A stretch of 64,000 nucleotides of DNA. It comes from a bacterium. GTDB lineage: Bacteria; Planctomycetota; Planctomycetia; Isosphaerales; Isosphaeraceae. Of the stretch, positions 60,791 through 64,000 are shown one piece after another. Positions within the stretch are counted from its first letter, which is position 1; every line of letters begins with the position of its first letter. The DNA lies in assembly GCA_016125085.1 (NCBI GenBank), contig WGMM01000002.1, forward strand, positions 124,001 through 188,000. The letters are read 5' to 3'. The notes under the pieces are model-generated. The model searched no databases. It was not told the origin of the DNA and was given only the letters and a program-made list of their open reading frames with translations. A program made the position numbers and the translations under genes.

Positions 60791-62617
60791 TCAGGCGATG
60801 GAAGTGGTGACTTCCGCCGCCGGTTCATCGATGTCGAATGCCTTGCGAAGAGCACGCAGGCCCTGCACGCCGTGGGCGGCGTCGGTGGCGACATTGATGC
60901 GCACTTCGCTGGTGTTGATCATCGCGATATTGATGTGCGCTGCGGCCAGGGCGGCGAACATGCGGGTGGCGACACCCGTATGCGAGCGGATGCCGACGCC
61001 CATGACGGAAAGCTTCGCGACGGGGCTCTCGACGACGACATTTTCGCGGCCGATGAGCGGTGCCAGGGCATCCAGAGTTGCGGTCACGCTGGTCGCCGGA
61101 ATGCTGAACGAAAGATGGGTGTGGCCTTTGCGGCTGATGTCCTGAACGATCATGTCGACGTTCACGCCCGCACCGGCGACGGCCTTGAAGACGCTGGCCG
61201 CCTGGCCCGGCCGGTCAGGCACCCGCAACAGCGTGACAAGTGCCTGGCTGGCGTCAAGTTCCACGTCGCTGATGACGAGATCTTCCATGCCTGGGGCGGA
61301 CGTATCTCCGTTAAGCTCCGTCGATTCACCTGTTTCGAGCGACTTCGACCCGATCTCGGCGAACCGGGGCGGATCCTCGCTGAACCGCAGATCCGCCGGC
61401 ACGACATGAAGGTCGAACACGGCATGCACGGCCTTCATCGCTTCCGCGGCGAATTGCTGATCGACCAGCACGCTGATCTTGATCTCGCTGGTCGTGATCA
61501 TCTGAATGTTGATGCGGGCATCGGCCAGGGCGGCGAACATGCGGTCCGCCACGCCCGTGTGGGTCTTCATGCCCGAACCGACGACCGAAACCTTGGCCAG
61601 ATCGCTGGCGTGAATGACTTCGCCGGCTCCCTGGCTGCGGGCGGCGCGGGTGGCGATCTCCAAAGCGCTCGGCAGATCGTCATCGTCAACGGTAAAGCTT
61701 ACGTCGGCAAGGCCTTCGGTCGCCACGTTCTGGACGATCATGTCGACCACCACATGCGCTTCGGCCAGTTCGCGGAACAGCCCGTGCACCACACCTGGCT
61801 TGTCGGGCAGGTCTCGCACGGTGATCCGCGACTGTTCCCGCGCAAGAGCAGCGCCGGTGACGACGGCCCCCATTCGGCGGGCGGAGCGTTCGTCGACGAT
61901 CCAGGAGCCAAGCGTGGGGCGGCCGGCATGGCGGACATGAATCGGAACGCCGTACTTCTTGGCGAATTCGATCGACCGGGAGTGCATCACGCCAGCGCCC
62001 AGGCTGGCCATTTCGAGCATTTCGTCGTAGCTGATCGTATCGAGCTTGCGGGCGTCGGGCACGACGCGCGGGTCGGTCGTGTAAACGCCGTCAACATCTG
62101 TGAAAATCTCGCAGGCCGCCGCGCCCAGCACGGCCGCCAGTGCCACGGCCGTGGTGTCGGAACCGCCGCGCCCGAGCGTGGTGATGTTGTAGTTCGAATC
62201 TACCCCCTGAAAGCCGGCGACGATGACGATCTTGCCTTCGTCAAAAGCCGACTTCATCCGCTGGGTCGAGATGTTGCGGATGCGGGCTTTGGTGTGGAAG
62301 CTGTCGGTGACGATGCCGATCTGGGCACCCGTAAAGCTGATCGAGGGCACGCCTTGCGACTGAATCGCCATCGCCATGAGGGCGACGGAGACCTGCTCGC
62401 CGGTGGAAAGCAGCATGTCCAGCTCGCGGGCCGGGGGCCGGGGCGTGACCTGACGTGCCAGGGCGATGAGTTCGTCCGTGGAATGGCCCATGGCCGAGAC
62501 GACCACGATCACCTGATGACCGCGATTGTGCTGATCGATCGCACGCCGCGCGGCTTCCTGAATCTTGGCGGCCGTGGCCACGCTGGTGCCGCCGAATTTC
62601 TGAACCACGATCGCCAC
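60791..62617 (-). CDS. lysC: Aspartate kinase with duplicated regulatory region (four ACT domains)
   Basis: A 608-aa aspartokinase. The catalytic domain (1-250) has KFGGTSVA at 7-14, TLGRGGSDTTA near 165, FTDVDGVYTTDPR near 190 and MHSRSIEFA. The regulatory part holds two similar ACT pairs: first DLPDKPGVV ... VVGSGMKTHTGVADRMFAAL (about 268-410), second RVPDRPGQA ... VMGVGIRSHTGVATRMFAAL (about 470-600). The normal enzyme has one pair (about 400-460 aa); four-ACT forms are known from cyanobacteria and some planctomycetes. It makes aspartyl phosphate for lysine, threonine and methionine, probably with feedback control. Confidence 0.95.
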   Translation of the reverse strand: MAIVVQKFGGTSVATAAKIQEAARRAIDQHNRGHQVIVVVSAMGHSTDELIALARQVTPRPPARELDMLLSTGEQVSVALMAMAIQSQGVPSISFTGAQIGIVTDSFHTKARIRNISTQRMKSAFDEGKIVIVAGFQGVDSNYNITTLGRGGSDTTAVALAAVLGAAACEIFTDVDGVYTTDPRVVPDARKLDTISYDEMLEMASLGAGVMHSRSIEFAKKYGVPIHVRHAGRPTLGSWIVDERSARRMGAVVTGAALAREQSRITVRDLPDKPGVVHGLFRELAEAHVVVDMIVQNVATEGLADVSFTVDDDDLPSALEIATRAARSQGAGEVIHASDLAKVSVVGSGMKTHTGVADRMFAALADARINIQMITTSEIKISVLVDQQFAAEAMKAVHAVFDLHVVPADLRFSEDPPRFAEIGSKSLETGESTELNGDTSAPGMEDLVISDVELDASQALVTLLRVPDRPGQAASVFKAVAGAGVNVDMIVQDISRKGHTHLSFSIPATSVTATLDALAPLIGRENVVVESPVAKLSVMGVGIRSHTGVATRMFAALAAAHINIAMINTSEVRINVATDAAHGVQGLRALRKAFDIDEPAAEVTTSIA

Positions 62618-63030
62618 GAAAGCGCTCTCCCTGTCGATAGATACGACTTTGCCCGCAACATCCGGAAAATCGATCCGGAAATTCTAACCGAAATCGTCCG
62701 AAAACGATATATCACGATGGATACGACCGAGCAGGAACAATCCTCCTTACCGGTCATCATGATCGCCGGGAAGCGGATCTTCGGAAGCGAATACCGAGTT
62801 CCGAATCGCCTGGCAGAATTAGGGCCGGATCTTTCGCAAATTCATCCGAAAGCACTATCGCCCGAATCTGCCCAGAGAGACTTGAACAAGTCGAAAATCG
62901 TTCGGAGCCGCTCCGCCTTCCGTTTCGCAATCCGTTCTGAAACTATGATTTCATCGAGTGTTGCGGCGACGCAAGCTGAAAGGAATCAGATCTGGAACGA
63001 AAATGCGGTTCAAGCCAACCGGCGAGTTAG

Positions 63031-63100
63031 ATTTCGTTTTGCAATCGAATCTCATCTTATGAATTATGTGCAACTTACGACCGAATTACGAAACGAGATC
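63031..63100. repeat. Degenerate 70-bp repeat, copy 1
   Basis: Aligns without gaps to 63181-63250 (150 bp further on) at about 75% identity; the last 18 bp (GAATTACGAAACGAGATC, 63083-63100) are identical. The opening CGTTTTGCAAT also recurs as CGTTTCGCAAT at 62921. Confidence 0.75.
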
Positions 63101-63180
63101 CGGGCCTGTCACAGGCGTGATCGCTATAGAGGCAACCGGTACGATGCGGAATCGTGGCCAGGGACGAAACGGCCAGAAGA

Positions 63181-63250
63181 ATTCCGTTTCGCAATTGAAC
63201 CGCATCATATTACTCTAAAGCATTTTACGCCTGAATTACGAAACGAGATC
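63181..63250. repeat. Degenerate 70-bp repeat, copy 2
   Basis: Second copy of the 63031-63100 unit. Spacings between the three related starts (114 and 150 bp) are multiples of three. Confidence 0.75.
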
Positions 63251-63445
63251 GGGTCCGTTTTCAAGCTCTGGTTCGAGCTTCGAAATTCATCGAATGCGAT
63301 GAATTTATCGATCTTCCGGAATTGGTCGAATCGATCGATTCGGATGCCTGACGGGGTTTGGTCGACGATTCGTCTTGTCATGCCTTTGACGGTCGCTTAA
63401 GCTTCGAAGCGTCGTTTCGTTGCCGAAATTCACGGAATTCCGCCC

Positions 63446-64000
63446 ATGCCAGATCAGCCTCCCGGCCGCGTGATCATCGAAAATCTCGAACCCGACGTCG
63501 ACAGCGGACGATTCCCTCTGGCTCGCTGCGTGGGCGACGAGATCGCCTGGTCGGTCGATCTGTTCGCGGACGGGCATGAGCACCTGGCAGGCGAAGTTGT
63601 CGTAAAGTCGCCTGAAGGATTCGTAAGAGAGTATCCGCTGCAAAGCGTCGGACATGGCATCGACCGCTACCGATCGCCGGAAATCAAATTCGAAAAAGTG
63701 GGTACATGGACGATCGACATCCATGCATGGATCGACCATTTCGCCACATGGAAGGACGAACTGCTCAAGAAGTACGAGGCTGAAGTACCGATCGGGCTTG
63801 AGCTTCGGGAAGGTGCGGCGATTGCGGCCCAGGCACAGGCCAAGGCCGTGTACAACGGCGACTACGAGAGTGCGGCCCACATCAGGAGCTGCAAAGAAGC
63901 TCTGGAAAATGAGACTTTGCCGCTGGCAGAACGAGTTCGCACGGCCGAGGATCCGAAGCTGGAAGAACTGATGCGGATGTTCGCCCCGCGCGAACCGCTG
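63446..64000 (+). CDS. glgE: Maltosyltransferase GlgE, N-terminal part (runs off the window)
   Basis: The first 185 codons of an open frame continuing past the right edge. RVIIENLEPDVDSGRFPLARCVGDEIAW followed by DLFADGHEHLAG, the GTWTIDIHAWIDHFATWKDELLKK segment and VPIGLELREGAA match the N-terminal domain (DUF3416) of alpha-1,4-glucan:maltose-1-phosphate maltosyltransferase. GlgE extends alpha-glucans from maltose-1-phosphate. The catalytic GH13 domain lies outside the window. The ATG at 63446 follows the AT-rich spacer. Confidence 0.88.
   Translation, partial: MPDQPPGRVIIENLEPDVDSGRFPLARCVGDEIAWSVDLFADGHEHLAGEVVVKSPEGFVREYPLQSVGHGIDRYRSPEIKFEKVGTWTIDIHAWIDHFATWKDELLKKYEAEVPIGLELREGAAIAAQAQAKAVYNGDYESAAHIRSCKEALENETLPLAERVRTAEDPKLEELMRMFAPREPL

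Larger units (their letters stand above)
62618..63445. other. Long AT-richer intergenic region with degenerate repeats (828 bp)
   Basis: The longest gene-free stretch of the window, between lysC (minus) and glgE (plus). It is clearly less GC-rich than the genes. A plus-strand frame is open across it (from ATG 62717 to 63400, 227 aa) but has no convincing ribosome-binding site or family. It contains spaced, in-phase degenerate repeats (see 63031-63250). I cannot decide between a decayed gene and a non-coding repeat field. Confidence 0.5.

Noticed and set aside
60767..63400. 877-codon open frame on the plus strand opposite lysC
   Set aside because: It is mostly the antisense of the certain lysC gene; high GC and the codon bias keep antisense frames open. 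Only the part over the spacer was kept as an observation.
1..64000. CRISPR arrays, tRNA, rRNA, insertion sequences
   Set aside because: No regularly spaced identical repeats, no tRNA cloverleaf or rRNA stretch and no transposase motif noticed by eye; a tool search could still find a short RNA.

Overview
The window reads as a chromosomal segment of a planctomycete (Planctomycetota, most like the Isosphaerales/Gemmatales side; an inference from gene content, not from a phylogeny). It is GC-rich with heavy use of TCG/GAA/GATC-containing codons. Lineage-typical content includes CRTAC1/ASPIC-UnbV and other FG-GAP proteins, a Tat-exported Gfo/Idh oxidoreductase, two neutral-ceramidase-like genes, a TIGR03009-type protein, a PEP-CTERM protein, a four-ACT aspartokinase, and the tetrahydromethanopterin C1 genes fae and mtdB. 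No rRNA, tRNA, CRISPR array, prophage or insertion sequence was recognised.

Layout. 0-3 kb: a methyltransferase converges on, and overlaps by about 250 bp, a translationally coupled pair of GT2-type glycosyltransferases. 3-14.4 kb, all plus: an FG-GAP lipoprotein and a TPR lipoprotein, a secreted S9 peptidase, a DUF997 + sodium:solute symporter pair, an M81 (MlrC-like) peptidase, a nitrilase-family amidohydrolase and a KaiC/RecA-like ATPase. 14.4-20.5 kb: an ABC-2 type export operon with a 932-aa membrane partner. 20.7-24.3 kb, minus: a small membrane protein, an FG-GAP protein, an acidic protein and a Gfo/Idh enzyme. 24.7-28.8 kb: a 1318-aa surface protein with a GH64 (beta-1,3-glucanase)-like core and C-terminal FG-GAP repeats, closed by a terminator. 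28.8-31.3 kb: rhodanese, DUF3500 protein, and a BrnT-type toxin-antitoxin module bounded by perfect 31-bp direct repeats.

31.4-36.7 kb: a beta-hydroxyacid dehydrogenase, two ceramidase-like genes (the second fused to a LamG domain) and a MoaD-MoaE fusion, the last three joined by 4-bp overlaps. 36.7-41.4 kb: a YugP-like metalloprotease, an ATP-grasp enzyme resembling methanopterin-island ORF17, a small Cys-rich exported protein, fae and mtdB. This is the formaldehyde/H4MPT core. A 29-codon gene for a very basic bS22/COX24-like peptide follows on the minus strand. 41.7-50 kb: exported MBL-fold protein, HNH endonuclease, leuB, Ser/Thr kinase, PEP-CTERM protein, leuC-leuD and an orphan Dam-type methylase. 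51-56 kb: two TPR proteins (one with a trypsin-like protease), a TIGR03009 protein and a TfoX-N protein. 56.2-59.2 kb: feoA-feoB-Cys-rich partner under a promoter whose predicted start lies in a perfect 19-bp palindrome resembling a Fur box. 59.4-64 kb: argG, lysC, an 830-bp AT-richer spacer with in-phase degenerate repeats, and the 5' part of glgE running off the window.

Functional themes: export and degradation of surface or peptide/amide substrates (S9, M81, nitrilase, ceramidases, GH64-like), C1 detoxification/oxidation through H4MPT, leucine/arginine/lysine-family biosynthesis, ferrous iron uptake and glycogen metabolism. Starts were chosen by family length, Shine-Dalgarno context and overlap with neighbours. 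All functions come from reading translated sequence and remembered family motifs; no database search was run.
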